NCBI RefSeq assembly: GCF_013294025.1
Contig: NZ_JABSNL010000004.1
Location: 1 to 64,000 of the forward strand
Direction of reading: 5' to 3'
From: Flavobacterium aeripolare
Lineage (GTDB): Bacteria > Bacteroidota > Bacteroidia > Flavobacteriales > Flavobacteriaceae
DNA length: 64,000 bases
In this document: positions 44,637 to 53,793 of the stretch, piece by piece
How positions within the stretch are numbered: position 1 is the stretch's first letter
How the letters are laid out: the number at the start of each line of letters is the position of its first letter
The notes under the pieces: model-generated
Databases searched by the model: none
The model's input: the letters and a program-made list of their open reading frames with translations, nothing else
What the model was told of the DNA's origin: nothing
Made by a program: the position numbers and the translations under genes

Positions 44637-46055
44637 TTAATCGTATTGCGGTTTTTCGACAGGATTCGCATAATTATCAAAGTAGGATATGGGAATATTT
44701 AGCTGTTCTAAACCTGAAAGTATTTCAGACCCTTTACCGGTTATAACTATTCGCATATTATCAAGCATGAAATATTTTTGAGCCGCTTTTAAAACATCGT
44801 CGGTAGTTACGGCGGCAATTGTCTTAATATAATTCTCGTAAAAATCTAACGGTAAATCCTCTGTCTCAATATTTAGCGCATAGCGAGCCACAGATTGTGG
44901 TTTTTCTACTTGCATCACAAAGCGACCTATGTAGCCTGCTTTTACTTCTTGTAATAAAATTTCAGAGACTTTTTCGGTACGTATTCTTTTGATTTCTTTG
45001 ATCATTTCTACGACAGCGCTGTCTGTAGCTGAGGTCCTCACTGAAGAAGCTGCTTTCAATTTAGACGGATATTTTCCAGCCCCAATAAGTGCGTTTGCTC
45101 CGTATGTCCAGCCGTTTTCTTCTCTTAAATTCATATTTAAGTAGCTGTTAAAACCGCCTCCTAAAATGTAAGTGGCCAGAACAGCAGGGAAAAAATCTTT
45201 GTCGCTCATCTTTAAATTAATCGTGTTTACCAAGGCTAGTTCTGTTTGAGAAGCATTTGGCGTGTCTACAAAATTAATTTGTGTGAACGGCACGTTAGTA
45301 GGGTTAGGGTAGCTGTCGAATTTGATGTTTTTCTTTTTCCAATCCCCAAAAAGTTCTTCAACAATAGGTTTGATGTTTTTAAATTTGACATCACCTATAA
45401 TTACTAAATAGGCATTGTCTGGAGCAAAATATTTCTCATAATTAGCCTTAATGTCTTCTAGAGTGATGTTGTTTACAGTGGTTTCTGTGATGTATTCACC
45501 AGAAGGATGCGTAGTACCAAAAGCTAATGCCTCAGTGACTCTGTTGGCTATAGTAGGAACATTTTTTTCTTGTGAACGTATCGCTTCAAGTATTTTTGCC
45601 TTCTCCTTATCAAGCTCTTCTTGATTAAAATTAGGGTACAAAGCGCCATAAGACATTAGTTGTAGGATACGTGCAGAATATTTAGACAAAGCATTTGCAT
45701 AGGCTCCATGTGAGCTAAAATTAATATTAGCTCCTAGGAAATCTACTTCTTCATTAAAAGCATCTTTTGCAATTTTTAAGTTGCCACTACCTATTAAACT
45801 GCTGCATAAATCATCGACTCCTTTAATGTTTCCCTCGTAGTAAGCTGGGTTGTCGATCGTTAAATTGAAGGTAACTTTAGGTAATTTATGGTTTTCAACT
45901 ACCATAACTTTTAATCCGTTTTTAAGGGTGAACGTCTGTGGTTTGTTGATGTTTACTGTAGGAGCTTTTCCAGATCTTGGTTGCGGGCGTTTTTGTGCTT
46001 GCATGATTCCTGTTATGTATAATAGGATGAATAAAAATATTGTTCTTTTTGACAT
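44637..46055 (-). CDS. M16 family peptidase homologue, catalytic motif absent
   Basis: The 472-residue protein has a signal peptide (ILLYITGIMQAQ) and the two M16 halves (FTLKNGLKVMVVENHKLPKV at the start). Where an active M16 enzyme has HxxEH, this one reads GVDDLCSSLIGSGN, so it lacks the zinc ligands and is the non-catalytic partner. M16 proteins of this type pair with an active subunit; the active one is encoded 10 bp upstream. The start at 46055 (MSKRTIFLF) is preferred over the longer frame, which overlaps the upstream gene. Location is probably periplasmic. Confidence 0.92.
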   Translation of the reverse strand: MSKRTIFLFILLYITGIMQAQKRPQPRSGKAPTVNINKPQTFTLKNGLKVMVVENHKLPKVTFNLTIDNPAYYEGNIKGVDDLCSSLIGSGNLKIAKDAFNEEVDFLGANINFSSHGAYANALSKYSARILQLMSYGALYPNFNQEELDKEKAKILEAIRSQEKNVPTIANRVTEALAFGTTHPSGEYITETTVNNITLEDIKANYEKYFAPDNAYLVIIGDVKFKNIKPIVEELFGDWKKKNIKFDSYPNPTNVPFTQINFVDTPNASQTELALVNTINLKMSDKDFFPAVLATYILGGGFNSYLNMNLREENGWTYGANALIGAGKYPSKLKAASSVRTSATDSAVVEMIKEIKRIRTEKVSEILLQEVKAGYIGRFVMQVEKPQSVARYALNIETEDLPLDFYENYIKTIAAVTTDDVLKAAQKYFMLDNMRIVITGKGSEILSGLEQLNIPISYFDNYANPVEKPQYD

Positions 46056-46065
46056 AGGTAAATGC

Positions 46066-47391
46066 TTATTTCTTAGAAGGATCTGTGGTAGGAATGTAAT
46101 CAAGAATTAAACGTTGGTTAGGGTTCAAGTATTTTTTTGCAACCGCTCGTATCTCTTCTCGAGTGATAGATTGATACGTCACCACTTCAGTGTTGATAAG
46201 ATTGATATCGCCGTACAACAAATAGTACTTGGCTAGGTTTTCGGCAATTCCTTCCACGCTTGAATTGATGTCAATGTATTGATTTTCAAATTTATTTTGC
46301 AATTTTTCATAATCTCGCTCAGAGATTAAGTCTGTTTGAATTTTTACTATCTCTTCATCTATTTCAGCTAGTAAGTCTTCAGAAGTGTGTGTTCCCATTG
46401 GCAGTCCATAAACAATGTACATGCCGTAATCCTCTTGGCTAAAGCCTACAGCGCCTATTTGTAGCGCTATTTTTTTATCATCTACAATTTTCTTGTAAAG
46501 TTTTGAGCTTTTTCCATCGCTTAAATAGGAAGAAATTAAATTTAGTACACGGGCATCTCTGGTTTTCATCGAAGGTGTTCTATAAGATGCGATCACCATT
46601 GGGATTTGAATGTTCGGATCTTCATAGGTTGCTCTTATTGTCTGGGTAATTGGCGTTTCGTTAAATGTTTGTTTTTCTATCTTTTCTCCTTTTTGGATTT
46701 CTCCAAAGTATTTTTCGATCCACTTCTTAGCATTTTCTTTTTCAAAATCCCCAGCTACTACTAGTACAGCATTGTTGGGGATATAATGCTTTTTATTAAA
46801 AGCTTGAAAATCTTCTAGAGTGGCAGTTTCTAACTGTTCCGTTGAACCAATGGTAGACCACTGGTAAGGATGCTTGATAAAAAGATTTTTTTTAACTTCG
46901 TTTATTATTTTACCGTAAGCACGATTATCATATCGAGAGGCTTTTTCTTCTTTGATGACGCCTCTTTGCGTGTCTACACCAATCTGGTTAATAACAGGGT
47001 GCAGTAAGCGCTCTGATTCCATCCATAGGGCTAGCTCTAAATTATTAGAAGGGAATATTTCATAGTAATAGGTACGGTCGTCAGAGGTGTTGGCGTTATT
47101 TTTACCACCGTTTGAAGCGACGATTTTAAACCATTCTCCTCTTTTAATATTAGCTGTTCCTTCAAAAAGGAGGTGTTCAAAAAAGTGTGCAAAACCAGTT
47201 TTTGCAGGGTCTTCATCTTTAGATCCTACGTGGTACATCACAGATGTTACGACAACTGGTGCTGAAGGGTCGTGATGTAAAATAACATGCATTCCATTAT
47301 TTAAATCGTATTCTTCAAAGTTTATATTTTGAGCATCTGCTACTCCTCCAAGCATTAGGGCGGTACTTAAAATCATTATAGATTTTTTCAT
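46066..47391 (-). CDS. M16 family zinc metallopeptidase, catalytic subunit
   Basis: The 441-residue protein has a signal peptide ending near GVADAQ and the M16 active site HFFEHLLFEG (inverted zinc motif HxxEH at about residues 68-72), with the distal Glu in EEKASRYDNRAYG supporting metal binding. It has both N- and C-terminal M16 domains. It should form a clamshell peptidase, probably with the non-catalytic homologue encoded downstream, and degrade peptides in the periplasm. Two-gene M16 units of this kind are common in Bacteroidetes. Confidence 0.94.
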   Translation of the reverse strand: MKKSIMILSTALMLGGVADAQNINFEEYDLNNGMHVILHHDPSAPVVVTSVMYHVGSKDEDPAKTGFAHFFEHLLFEGTANIKRGEWFKIVASNGGKNNANTSDDRTYYYEIFPSNNLELALWMESERLLHPVINQIGVDTQRGVIKEEKASRYDNRAYGKIINEVKKNLFIKHPYQWSTIGSTEQLETATLEDFQAFNKKHYIPNNAVLVVAGDFEKENAKKWIEKYFGEIQKGEKIEKQTFNETPITQTIRATYEDPNIQIPMVIASYRTPSMKTRDARVLNLISSYLSDGKSSKLYKKIVDDKKIALQIGAVGFSQEDYGMYIVYGLPMGTHTSEDLLAEIDEEIVKIQTDLISERDYEKLQNKFENQYIDINSSVEGIAENLAKYYLLYGDINLINTEVVTYQSITREEIRAVAKKYLNPNQRLILDYIPTTDPSKK

Positions 47392-47579
47392 AAAGATTAA
47401 TAAAAGTGCTGTTATTGCAGTGTGTGTGCATAACGAATAATTAGTAGCTCAAAAATACCTTTTTTTAATGAGTTAGCTTCAGTTGGTTACTATATTATCA
47501 AAGAATGCTGTAATCTGCAGTTATAAAGTGTTGATTATGGTTTTTTAACTAAATCATCGATTATTTTTTGGATAAGGAA

Positions 47580-47609
47580 TTGCATGATAAATATTAAATT
47601 GTATATTTG
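47580..47609 (+). promoter_or_regulatory. Promoter of rplU-rpmA
   Basis: TTG (47580-47582) is followed after 19 bp by TATATTTG (47602-47609), an exact match to the Bacteroidetes consensus, 30 bp before the rplU ATG. Confidence 0.75.
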
Positions 47610-47639
47610 CAACCTTAAAAATCAATAAATCAATTTGAT

Positions 47640-48077
47640 ATGTATGCAATCGTAGAGATAGCAGGGCAACAATTTAAAGTAAGCAAAGACTTAAAGGTTT
47701 ACGTTCATCGTCTAGCTAGTGAAGAAGGTTCAAAAATTTCTTTTGACAAAGTTCTTTTATTAGATGACAATGGATCAATCACTTTAGGCGCCCCAGCTAT
47801 AGAAGGTGCTTCAGTAGAAGCTAAAGTGTTACAACACTTAAAAGGAGATAAAGTTATCGTTTTCAAGAAGAAAAGAAGAAAAGGATACAAAAAGAGAAAC
47901 GGTCACAGACAGTATCTTACTCAAATTGTAATTGAAGGTATTACTGCCTCAGGTGCTACTAAAAAAGCAGCTCCGAAAAAAGCAGCAGCTGAAGCAACTA
48001 CAGAAGAAGCAGAAGCTCCTAAAGTAAAAAAAGCTCCAAAAGCAAAAGTTGCTAAAAAGGACGATACTAAAGAATAA
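47640..48077 (+). CDS. rplU: 50S ribosomal protein L21 (bL21)
   Basis: The protein starts MYAIVEIAGQQFKVSKDLKV and has the L21 core ending in KKRRKGYKKRNGHRQYLTQ, residues 1 to about 105. A further 40 residues rich in alanine, lysine and glutamate form an unstructured C-terminal extension not present in the E. coli protein (103 residues); such tails are seen in Bacteroidetes L21. It sits at the base of the 50S subunit. It is co-transcribed with rpmA, 24 bp downstream, from a consensus promoter. Confidence 0.97.
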   Translation: MYAIVEIAGQQFKVSKDLKVYVHRLASEEGSKISFDKVLLLDDNGSITLGAPAIEGASVEAKVLQHLKGDKVIVFKKKRRKGYKKRNGHRQYLTQIVIEGITASGATKKAAPKKAAAEATTEEAEAPKVKKAPKAKVAKKDDTKE

Positions 48078-48101
48078 TAACAATATTAAAACTAATACGT
48101 C

Positions 48102-48368
48102 ATGGCTCACAAGAAAGGTGTCGGTAGTTCGAAGAATGGTAGAGAATCAGAATCAAAACGTTTAGGTGTTAAGATTTTTGGTGGACAAGCTGCTATTGCA
48201 GGGAACATCATCGTAAGACAAAGAGGTTCAAAACACAATCCAGGTGAAAATGTTTACATCAGTAAAGATCACACACTACACGCAAGAGTAGATGGAGTTG
48301 TTAAGTTCCAAAAGAAAAGAGATAACAAATCATACGTTTCAATCCTTCCATTTGAAGTAGAAGCATAA
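48102..48368 (+). CDS. rpmA: 50S ribosomal protein L27 (bL27)
   Basis: The 88-residue protein starts [20 protein letters not shown] after the initiator Met, the characteristic L27 N-terminus that reaches toward the peptidyl transferase centre, and continues [16 protein letters not shown]. No N-terminal cleavable extension (as in Firmicutes) is present. A strong terminator follows. Confidence 0.97.
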   Translation: MAHKKGVGSSKNGRESESKRLGVKIFGGQAAIAGNIIVRQRGSKHNPGENVYISKDHTLHARVDGVVKFQKKRDNKSYVSILPFEVEA

Positions 48369-48390
48369 TTGATTTTCTCAATTTATTTAA

Positions 48391-48420
48391 AAACCCAATC
48401 TGAAAAGATTGGGTTTTTTA
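48391..48420 (+). terminator. Terminator of rplU-rpmA
   Basis: AACCCAATCT pairs with AGATTGGGTT around a GAAA loop, followed by T residues. Confidence 0.9.
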
Positions 48421-48427
48421 TTTTAGA

Positions 48428-49060
48428 TTAATACCCAACAGTAAATCGTTGATTAGAAAATTGTTTGTTATCAACTTCATCAAGAATTGCCACCGCAAAA
48501 TCTTCCATAGAAATAGAGCTTTCTCCTTTTTCATTGGCAATTAAATTATCTTTTCCTATACGGAATTGACCTGTTTTTTCACCTTCAAAAATGTATGCAG
48601 CTGGAGATACATTGGTCCAGTTTACTCCTTCTGATTTGCGGTAAATATTATATAAGGCATCTTTATGTGCAAGTGCAACGCCTTTGTATGCTTCTGGAAA
48701 ATTTGGAGAATCTACTAATAGTTCATTTTTTCCAATCAGTAAACTACCTGCTCCGCCAACAACTATTAGACGTTGTGCATTTTTTTTAACAGCTCCCAAA
48801 ATTGATTCGCTCGCAGTAGAAAGTTTAGCTGGATTATCTAAAGGTGGTGCGTAGGCACTAATAATTAGATCACTATCTTTCAGGGCATTTGCCAAAGCTT
48901 CGGTGTCAAAAATATCTACAACAGTAGTTGGTGTATTCTCTAGCTTAAAAAAAGATATTGGTTTCGAAGTAATTAAATGCAAATCGTGTTTGCGTAAAGC
49001 AGCCTCTCTTGTGATTCTTTGTCCGATGTTTCCACCAGCTCCTAAAATTGAAATTTTCAT
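48428..49060 (-). CDS. NAD(P)-binding oxidoreductase (NmrA/YwnB-like)
   Basis: The 210-residue single-domain Rossmann protein begins MKISILGAGGNIGQRITREA, an atypical SDR with the GxGGNxG pattern of the NmrA/YwnB type. The middle segment DLIISAYAPPLDNPAKL and VVGGAGSLL are typical of the branch. These proteins bind NAD(P)H and may act as redox sensors or reductases. It lies 60 bp downstream of an Rrf2 regulator gene in the same direction; B. subtilis ywnB and ywnA show the same pairing. The substrate is unknown. Confidence 0.9.
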   Translation of the reverse strand: MKISILGAGGNIGQRITREAALRKHDLHLITSKPISFFKLENTPTTVVDIFDTEALANALKDSDLIISAYAPPLDNPAKLSTASESILGAVKKNAQRLIVVGGAGSLLIGKNELLVDSPNFPEAYKGVALAHKDALYNIYRKSEGVNWTNVSPAAYIFEGEKTGQFRIGKDNLIANEKGESSISMEDFAVAILDEVDNKQFSNQRFTVGY

Positions 49061-49120
49061 TTGTTTTGTTTTTAATTATTATTTGTAATAATTTTTATGA
49101 CAGTTTATTTTAAAAAAAAG

Positions 49121-49531
49121 CTAAAATTGATTTTTGAAAGATTCTAATGTTTGCTCGTTTAGAGATTCGATAATAGCATCATCAACACTAATAAAGATAT
49201 TGTCTAATTTGCTTTGAATTTGTCTACCAATTGGGCAGTTGGGATTTGGCGTATTACTGCAAAATCCTAGGACATGATTGTCCCCTTTTGCTATTTTAAA
49301 AATTGTAGATAGGAGAATTTTATTTGCGTCTTGTGCTAAACGAACACCTCCATTTTTACCTTCTTTGCTTTCGATAAGTCCGCCAGTTTTTAATGTTTTA
49401 ATTTCATTTCTAACTAATACTGCATTGATATTCAAGCTCCCGGCAATAAATGCAGAAGTATGCCATTCGTCCTTATTATGAGCTAGAATGGTCATGATAT
49501 GTAAAGCTATAGAAAATTTTGACTTAACCAT
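49121..49531 (-). CDS. Rrf2 family transcriptional regulator
   Basis: The 136-residue regulator has an N-terminal winged helix (KSKFSIALHIMTILAHNKDE, then GGLIESKEGKNGGVRLAQD) typical of Rrf2. It retains only two close cysteines (FCSNTPNPNCPIG), whereas IscR-type members have three, so it may bind a non-FeS cofactor or sense thiols. It precedes the NmrA/YwnB-like gene and probably controls it. The family resemblance is clear; the effector is not. Confidence 0.9.
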   Translation of the reverse strand: MVKSKFSIALHIMTILAHNKDEWHTSAFIAGSLNINAVLVRNEIKTLKTGGLIESKEGKNGGVRLAQDANKILLSTIFKIAKGDNHVLGFCSNTPNPNCPIGRQIQSKLDNIFISVDDAIIESLNEQTLESFKNQF

Positions 49532-49618
49532 TTTATTCTGTATTAATTTTTATTACAGTACAAATGTAGTGCTATTTTTTTTTAAATTGATTGGTTTCTT
49601 AATGTTTTTTAAATTCAA

Positions 49619-49659
49619 AAAACCTTGCTAGTTGAACGTAGTTCTCGTAGCAAGGTTTA
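49619..49659 (-). terminator. Terminator after the alanine-rich lipoprotein gene
   Basis: AAACCTTGCTA pairs with TAGCAAGGTTT across a 17-nt loop, with T residues after it on the minus strand. Confidence 0.75.
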
Positions 49660-49678
49660 ATATAAATTAAAAGCTGAA

Positions 49679-50221
49679 TTATTTAACTTTCATTTTTTCA
49701 AGAGAATTGTTATACCCTTTTTTAACGTCTTCTTTTGCTTTTGCTGCAGCTGCTTCAGCATCTGCTTTTGCTTTTTTAGCTGCTTCTACTGCATTGTCTT
49801 TTGCAGCATTTGCGCTGTTTACCGCGTCAGTTTTTGCAGTGTTAATTGCTGCTTTAGCTTCCGTAGTCGATTTGTCAATTTCTGCTTCAGCATTTTCTTT
49901 TGCATCCTTTAAGTCACTCTTAGTTTCTTCAAGTCCTTCTTTAAGGTCAGATGTCATTTCTGTAGTGGAATTAACTGCAGCATCCCATGACGCCTTTGCT
50001 TGATCAACTGCTTCTTGTGCTACTTTTTCAGCTTCAGCGTCTCCACTTTTCTTAGCTTCTTCTAGTTTTAAAACGGCATCGTTATATGCTGTTTCTAAGG
50101 CAGTAACATCTTGTGTTCCCTCAGTTGTCATTTCTGTTTTAACTTCTTCTTCTGTTTCTTTTTTACAAGAGGTAGCAAAAATTAAAGCTACAACAGCCAT
50201 ACTTAAGATAATTTTTTTCAT
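49679..50221 (-). CDS. Alanine/lysine-rich coiled-coil lipoprotein
   Basis: The 180-residue protein has a lipoprotein signal peptide with lipobox ATSC (about residues 16-19) followed by KKETEEEVK. The mature part is an almost pure amphipathic helix rich in Ala, Lys, Glu and Asp with recurrent KADAEAAAAKAKED-type heptads, resembling apolipoprotein- or LEA-like repeats. A membrane-tethered structural or stress role is plausible but unknown. It is a single gene. Confidence 0.75.
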   Translation of the reverse strand: MKKIILSMAVVALIFATSCKKETEEEVKTEMTTEGTQDVTALETAYNDAVLKLEEAKKSGDAEAEKVAQEAVDQAKASWDAAVNSTTEMTSDLKEGLEETKSDLKDAKENAEAEIDKSTTEAKAAINTAKTDAVNSANAAKDNAVEAAKKAKADAEAAAAKAKEDVKKGYNNSLEKMKVK

Positions 50222-50320
50222 TAGATTGGTTTTTGTTAAATTATTACTTTTTATATTACAAAATATATGCCAAATGATAAAAGTTAAAGGAGTGCATTTT
50301 TATATTTGCTACAGTGAACT

Positions 50321-50836
50321 TTAATTCTTGGCTTCTTTTTTCTCTTTTTTAAGTCTTTTCTTTTCTGCTTTATCGGCTTTTAGTGCATTCATTTTCTGCT
50401 CAGATTCAGAAATTGTCTTTTTGTAATTAGCTATATTAGAATTACTTGTTTCAATTTTTTCGTTTATTTTATCCAAATCCACTGCTGCTTTAGTTACTTT
50501 TTTTTCAGCTTTAGCTATGTTTTTAATGGTGGATTTACTGTTTTTTAAATTGTTTAATCTCGTTTTTTCAGTATTTAAAGCTATTTCCTTTTGCTCAGAT
50601 TTTTGATTAAATTTTTTGTTTTGTTTTTCTTCCTTAGCTAATTTATTTTCATTGGAAGCTTGTATAGCTGAATAGCTGGCTAAATCGCGTTGCTGTCTTT
50701 GTATTTGTAAAGACATTTGATTTTGTTGTCTAACCATATTGTTAGACATGTTCATTTGTCTTTGTGCACTTGAAAATTGTGCTGTAGCTAAAAATGGTGC
50801 TAGTATAAAGAGTAGTAGGAGGATACCTGTTTTCAT
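50321..50836 (-). CDS. Secreted coiled-coil protein, unknown
   Basis: The 171-residue protein has a signal peptide (MKTGILLLLFILAPFLATAQ) and a Gln/Asn/Lys-rich body that should form one long coiled coil. It starts with a Met/Gln-rich stretch (MNMSNNMVRQQNQMSLQIQR) and ends in a lysine/glutamate tail. I do not recognise a family. It probably lies in the periplasm or is exported. It is a single gene that follows the alanine-rich lipoprotein gene's promoter region on the same strand; a link between the two is not shown. Confidence 0.65.
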   Translation of the reverse strand: MKTGILLLLFILAPFLATAQFSSAQRQMNMSNNMVRQQNQMSLQIQRQQRDLASYSAIQASNENKLAKEEKQNKKFNQKSEQKEIALNTEKTRLNNLKNSKSTIKNIAKAEKKVTKAAVDLDKINEKIETSNSNIANYKKTISESEQKMNALKADKAEKKRLKKEKKEAKN

Positions 50837-50945
50837 AATTGAGAATGCTGACTAATTTGTATTAAAAGTAATAAAAACAATTGGAGTGAGGGCGCTGTGT
50901 TGCAGCTTTTTGCGTGAGGAGTAGCAGCGGCATACTTTTAAAGAT

Positions 50946-50990
50946 CCCCAATCCCCGACCCCCGACCCCGATCCCCGATAGCTATCGGGG
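50946..50990 (-). other. G-quadruplex-like motif and adjoining palindrome
   Basis: The plus strand has five C-runs of four or five at 50946-50949, 50953-50956, 50959-50963, 50966-50969 and 50973-50976, separated by 2-3 nt. On the minus strand these are five G-runs, the textbook G-quadruplex pattern, in an otherwise AT-rich chromosome. It passes directly into the perfect palindrome CCCCGATAGCTATCGGGG (50973-50990). It lies between the coiled-coil gene and the ahcY terminator. Confidence 0.7.
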
Positions 50991-51004
50991 TCGGTCTAAA
51001 AATA

Positions 51005-51048
51005 AAAAACCCTTGCTCCCGATAGTTATCGGTAATGCAAGGGTTTTT
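51005..51048 (-). terminator. Terminator after ahcY
   Basis: AAAACCCTTGC pairs with GCAAGGGTTTTT; the loop holds a second small palindrome (CCCGATAGTTATCGG) related to the one at 50973. Confidence 0.8.
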
Positions 51049-51098
51049 CTATTATCAATTGTAGCTAATTACTATTTGATAGTAACTATTTACTAAAA

Positions 51099-52415
51099 TT
51101 AGTATCTGTAGTACTCTGGTTTGAATGGACCTGCAACTTCAACTCCAATGTAGGCAGCTTGATCATCGCGTAAAGTCTCTAATTCAACACCTAATTTTGC
51201 AAGGTGTAACATCGCAACTTTTTCATCTAAATGCTTAGGTAGCATGTAAACTTCATTTTTGTAGTCAGCACTGTTTTTCCATAGTTCGATTTGCGCTAAT
51301 GTTTGGTTTGTAAATGAGTTACTCATTACAAAACTTGGGTGACCTGTAGCACAACCAAGGTTTACTAAACGTCCTTCAGCAAGTAAGATGATGTCTTTAC
51401 CGTTGATAGTATATTTGTCAACTTGTGGTTTGATTTCAACTTTAGAAGCTCCGTGGTTAGTGTTCAACCAAGCAACTGCAATTTCGTTATCAAAGTGACC
51501 AATGTTACAAACGATAGTTTTATCTTTCATTTGCTCAAAGTGCTCTCCAAGAACGATATCTTTATTTCCAGTAGTTGTAATGATGATATCAGCATTTCCA
51601 ACAACAGTGTTTAATTTTTTAACTTCAAAACCGTCCATTGCAGCTTGTAAAGCACAAATAGGGTCAATCTCTGTAACTGTAACAATAGATCCAGCACCTC
51701 TAAAAGAAGCAGCAGTACCTTTTCCTACGTCACCATATCCACATACAACTACTCTTTTACCAGCTAACATAATGTCAGTAGCACGACGAACTGCATCAAC
51801 TGCAGATTCTTTACAACCGTATTTGTTGTCAAATTTTGATTTAGTTACTGAGTCATTTACATTGATAGCAGGCATAGGTAATGTTCCCGCTTTCATTCTT
51901 TCGTACAATCTATGAACTCCAGTTGTAGTCTCTTCAGATAAACCTTTAATTCCAGGAACTAAGTGTGGGTAACGGTCAATAACCATGTTAGTTAAATCTC
52001 CACCATCATCAAGAATCATGTTCAATGGTTTTCTATCTTCACCAAAGAATAATGTTTGCTCAATACACCAGTCAAAATCCTCTTCGTTCAAACCTTTCCA
52101 AGCATAAACTTGAATTCCAGCAGCAGCCATAGCAGCAGCAGCTTGATCTTGAGTAGAGAAAATGTTACAAGATGACCAAGTTACTTCAGCACCAAGAGCA
52201 ATTAAAGTCTCGATTAAAACTGCAGTTTGGATCGTCATGTGTAAACATCCAGCAATACGAGAACCAGCAAGTGGTTGTTCGTCTTTATATTCAGAGCGAA
52301 GTGCCATTAAACCTGGCATTTCAGCTTCTGCTAATTCAATTTCTTTTCTTCCCCAGGCAGCTAGAGAGATATCTTTTACTTTGAAAGCCACAAAAGGCAT
52401 AGTTGTAGTACTCAT
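51099..52415 (-). CDS. ahcY: Adenosylhomocysteinase
   Basis: The 438-residue NAD-dependent enzyme hydrolyses S-adenosylhomocysteine to adenosine and homocysteine in the methyl cycle, whose product MetE can remethylate. It shows the NAD fold [18 protein letters not shown], the substrate region [14 protein letters not shown], and the conserved C-terminus ending KPEYYRY. Length is normal for bacterial SahH. A TAAATTTG -7 element lies about 30 bp upstream. It is a single gene. Confidence 0.97.
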   Translation of the reverse strand: MSTTTMPFVAFKVKDISLAAWGRKEIELAEAEMPGLMALRSEYKDEQPLAGSRIAGCLHMTIQTAVLIETLIALGAEVTWSSCNIFSTQDQAAAAMAAAGIQVYAWKGLNEEDFDWCIEQTLFFGEDRKPLNMILDDGGDLTNMVIDRYPHLVPGIKGLSEETTTGVHRLYERMKAGTLPMPAINVNDSVTKSKFDNKYGCKESAVDAVRRATDIMLAGKRVVVCGYGDVGKGTAASFRGAGSIVTVTEIDPICALQAAMDGFEVKKLNTVVGNADIIITTTGNKDIVLGEHFEQMKDKTIVCNIGHFDNEIAVAWLNTNHGASKVEIKPQVDKYTINGKDIILLAEGRLVNLGCATGHPSFVMSNSFTNQTLAQIELWKNSADYKNEVYMLPKHLDEKVAMLHLAKLGVELETLRDDQAAYIGVEVAGPFKPEYYRY

Positions 52416-52444
52416 TTATAGTATATTTGTAATTGTAATTTTTG

Positions 52445-52452
52445 CAAATTTA
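52445..52452 (-). promoter_or_regulatory. -7 element for ahcY
   Basis: The minus strand reads TAAATTTG (TAnnTTTG) 29 bp upstream of the ahcY ATG. Confidence 0.5.
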
Positions 52453-52566
52453 CGCATTAACTTACTATTTTAAAAGGATTCATTAATATTTGTGAATTGT
52501 TTAGTATTGTAATCTTTTAAAAATCAGTAAAATAATAATTATTAAGATCGTTTAGCTTCATTGTCA

Positions 52567-52666
52567 GGAGCTAATCCCGCTGTACACTATATCTTTTTAT
52601 CAAGAACGCTTTTTATACATTAGAAATATGTTCATGATAAAAAGGATGCCGTTTCCATCGGGGCTA
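52567..52666. repeat. Dispersed palindromic repeat, copy E
   Basis: From AGGAGCTAATCCCGCT to CCATCGGGGCTA, with the arms TATCTTTTTATCA and TGATAAAAAGGAT forming the inner stem. It sits directly before the phosphopantetheinyl transferase gene and may overlap its leader. Confidence 0.75.
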
Positions 52667-52685
52667 AAAAACCAGAATAAACCAG

Positions 52686-53354
52686 ATGCCTTTACACACC
52701 GTTATACAGCACAATGCTTCTACCCAAATCCTTGTTTGGAAAATCACAGAATCGTACGATCAATTATTTAGTGAGGTGGTTTTAAATATGAAAAATCGCG
52801 TGCGTTTAGCCTCTATGAAATCAGAGATGCACCAGCGTGGTTTTTTAAGTGTACGCAAGTTATTGCAAGAGGCTAGGTTTAACGATCTAGATCTTTATTA
52901 TAACGAAGATGGGAAGCCGCATCTCAAAGATGTTAAAAATATCTCGATTACTCATTCTCACAATTTTTCGGCAATTATCATTAGTGATGAAGTGGTAGGA
53001 ATTGATATCGAATTACAAAGAGAGAAGATAATCCGCATTGCTGATAAGTTTATAGATAAAGAAGCAAGTTATCTCAATAAAATAAACGCTTTAAATTATA
53101 TTAAAAAGCTAACCGTTATCTGGGGTGCTAAAGAGGCAATTTATAAAATTAGGAGTGAAAAAGGTTTAAGCTTTAAAGATCATATTGTAGTAAATGCTTT
53201 TGATTTAGGTAATAATGATACTGTTGCACAAGTGAATTTTGAAGGCGCCAGTCAAAAATATAATGTTGTGTATCAAGAAATCGAGGATTTTACTTTAGTC
53301 TATGCTTTCGAACAAAAAAAAACTCATACCTCTAAAGGAAAAGATAAAGGATAG
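52686..53354 (+). CDS. 4'-phosphopantetheinyl transferase superfamily protein
   Basis: The 222-residue enzyme of the Sfp-like type transfers 4'-phosphopantetheine from CoA to carrier proteins. The magnesium-binding VVGIDIELQ motif (about residues 100-108) and the WGAKEAIYKI motif (about 152-161) are both present. The N-terminal SVRKLLQEA and ITHSHNF fit the family. As no polyketide or peptide synthetase is nearby, activation of fatty-acid ACP is the simplest role. A dispersed repeat ends about 20 bp before its start codon, which leaves little room for a normal promoter. Confidence 0.9.
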   Translation: MPLHTVIQHNASTQILVWKITESYDQLFSEVVLNMKNRVRLASMKSEMHQRGFLSVRKLLQEARFNDLDLYYNEDGKPHLKDVKNISITHSHNFSAIIISDEVVGIDIELQREKIIRIADKFIDKEASYLNKINALNYIKKLTVIWGAKEAIYKIRSEKGLSFKDHIVVNAFDLGNNDTVAQVNFEGASQKYNVVYQEIEDFTLVYAFEQKKTHTSKGKDKG

Positions 53355-53394
53355 GCTATCGATACAGTTGCGGCTGTCATGCTGTTTTAACTCG

Positions 53395-53793
53395 TTACTG
53401 CAAAGATTCTTTTGTTCTACTATTGAACATCGCCATATAAATGAAAGTGCCCATTTTTCTAGCCCTAAGTTTTAATATAGCTGCGTTCTCACCGGCAAAT
53501 AATTCATCGATTGTTTGCGCCCAATAGTTCAACCAGATTCCAAACTCGTTAGGGCCTATTTTTCCGCTAAAGTTGTGCTCTACTTTTACGTGAGCTTGTA
53601 AAGGATCTCCGGTATACATTTTACCGCCAAAGAGATTCATCTCCCAAAAATTGGTTAGTTTCTCGAGATGCTCATCCCAGTCAGAAATCATTTCGTTAAA
53701 GTAAAAATTAATCTCTTTGTCGGCTCTTATTTTACTGTAAAAAGCATGTACTAATAAGGAAACATCTGCTCTGTTTGTTAGGTCTTTTAACAT
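53395..53793 (-). CDS. Group III truncated hemoglobin
   Basis: The 132-residue 2-on-2 globin has the helix-B motif LLVHAFYSKIRADKEINFYF and the proximal histidine region DPLQAHVKVEHNFSGKIG, followed by the WLNYWAQTIDELF helix typical of the group III (YjbI-like) proteins. It binds heme and oxygen or NO. The start codon follows directly on the stop codon of the small membrane-protein gene (no spacer), so the two are translationally coupled. Confidence 0.9.
   Translation of the reverse strand: MLKDLTNRADVSLLVHAFYSKIRADKEINFYFNEMISDWDEHLEKLTNFWEMNLFGGKMYTGDPLQAHVKVEHNFSGKIGPNEFGIWLNYWAQTIDELFAGENAAILKLRARKMGTFIYMAMFNSRTKESLQ

Noticed and set aside
49707..50003. Hydrophobic plus-strand ORF of 98 codons
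   Set aside because: It is the antisense of the alanine/lysine-rich lipoprotein; alanine-rich codons give hydrophobic Ala/Ser/Phe on the other strand.
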